Position numbers and translations under genes: made by a program
The notes under the pieces: generated by a model
The model's input: the letters and a program-made list of their open reading frames with translations, nothing else
Databases searched by the model: none
What the model was told of the DNA's origin: nothing
Assembly: GCA_030538175.1 (NCBI GenBank)
Contig: JAUNUL010000201.1
Coordinates: 1-5,292, forward strand
DNA length: 5,292 nt
Source: Propionibacteriaceae bacterium
GTDB taxonomy: Bacteria; Actinomycetota; Actinomycetes; Propionibacteriales; Propionibacteriaceae
Reading direction: 5' to 3'
Shown here: positions 4,869 through 5,292 of the stretch, piece by piece
Layout: each line of letters begins with the position of its first letter
Numbering within the stretch: position 1 is the stretch's first letter

Positions 4869-5292
4869 GCCGACAGACCATCGGGGTCCCGGTGTCCGTC
4901 GTGCCCGCCGCCCCGAGCGGTGAGCAGTACGCGCCCGGGGCGACATTGCGATAGACGCCCTGCTCGTCCGGCGTTGCGAGCACCCTGGGCCGAGTCACCC
5001 CGCCAGGTGCTGTGGCAGACGGCGACGCCGCGCCGGGGGCTGCTGCGGACGTGGGCGCCACAGCAGCGGCCGGTATCCGATTGGGCCGCTCGCTGCCGTC
5101 GGGCAGTGGCTCGTCCGGGCAATCGGTGAGGATCTCCCCGAGCACGTCCATCTCGATCGTCGTCACCGTCAACTCGTAGCGTTGCTTCACCGCGACCTGT
5201 CGGGCGGCGTACGCGCAGTGGGCCGACTCGGCCGGCGGGAGCCACCGGGTCGCATCCCTGCTCGATTTGGCTCGGTTATGCCGGGCCTGGGT
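4828..5292 (-). CDS. HNH (DUF1524-type) endonuclease family protein, C-terminal part (partial, runs off right edge)
   Basis: The frame stays open from the window edge to the TGA at 4830-4828, giving 154 residues of the C-terminus. The first residues, including HNRAKSSRDATRWLPP (5-20), AHCAYAARQVAVKQRY (25-40) and LTVTTIEMDVLGEILTDC (42-59), match the end of the small secreted HNH/DUF1524 nucleases of actinobacteria, which cut nucleic acid outside the cell. There the N-K/R-x-K-x-x-x-D-x-x-x-WLPP segment follows the catalytic His region, which is not in view. The two Cys at 27 and 59 could form a disulfide, fitting export. A Pro/Ala/Ser/Thr linker (about 71-99) leads to a 40-residue terminal module with two more Cys (AYCSP, MVCR), ending PRWRAA. 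A GTG at 5190 could look like a start but falls inside the domain, so the gene is taken as continuing upstream. It overlaps the convergent MFS remnant by 41 bases. Confidence 0.75.
   Translation of the reverse strand, partial: TQARHNRAKSSRDATRWLPPAESAHCAYAARQVAVKQRYELTVTTIEMDVLGEILTDCPDEPLPDGSERPNRIPAAAVAPTSAAAPGAASPSATAPGGVTRPRVLATPDEQGVYRNVAPGAYCSPLGAAGTTDTGTPMVCRLSATGDRPRWRAA

Noticed and set aside
4853..5245. Alternative minus-strand frame of 130 codons at the right edge
   Set aside because: Arg/Gly-rich shadow; the neighbouring frame has the HNH-type and Cys-module motifs and stays open to the edge.

Overview
The window comes from a high-GC actinobacterium, most likely of the order Mycobacteriales (a Mycobacterium relative, or Gordonia/Rhodococcus-like). 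The reasons are the strongly G/C-biased third codon positions, GTG starts behind AAGGAGG-type ribosome sites, a divergent pair of a topoisomerase IV-type B subunit and a 64-residue DUF7455 zinc-binding protein, and a DUF4185 protein, a family linked to mycobacterial cell-wall D-arabinan. I cannot assign a genus.

Layout. Bases 1-965 (minus strand) hold the N-terminal 321 codons of a ParE/GyrB-type subunit that runs off the left edge. A 231-base divergent region (966-1196) with two candidate promoters and several small inverted repeats leads into the DUF7455 gene (1197-1391, plus). A perfect 10-bp hairpin (1416-1439) separates it from a convergent two-gene unit on the minus strand: a DUF4185/GH183-like protein (2452-3519), then a YhbW-type flavin-dependent oxidoreductase (1448-2452), joined by a one-base TGATG stop/start overlap. 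Next comes a TetR-family regulator (3619-4206, minus). It is divergent from a short plus-strand ORF (4353-4868) that matches only the C-terminal third of a drug-efflux MFS transporter. The shared 146-base spacer has a good promoter with an inverted repeat between its -35 and -10. The right edge (4828-5292, minus) is the C-terminal part of a probably secreted HNH (DUF1524-type) nuclease. It overlaps the 3' end of the MFS remnant by 41 bases.

How the parts fit. The left part is ordinary chromosome (topology control plus a small conserved zinc protein). The DUF4185-oxidoreductase pair is probably translated as a coupled unit and is the most interesting functional pairing: a predicted D-arabinan hydrolase without a visible signal peptide, tied to a luciferase-like flavoenzyme. 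The TetR/MFS block looks like a regulator-efflux pair whose transporter has lost its first 10 or so membrane segments while its control region survived. I see no tRNA, rRNA, CRISPR array, insertion sequence or phage gene, and no single striking new system. The observations below are modest and local.
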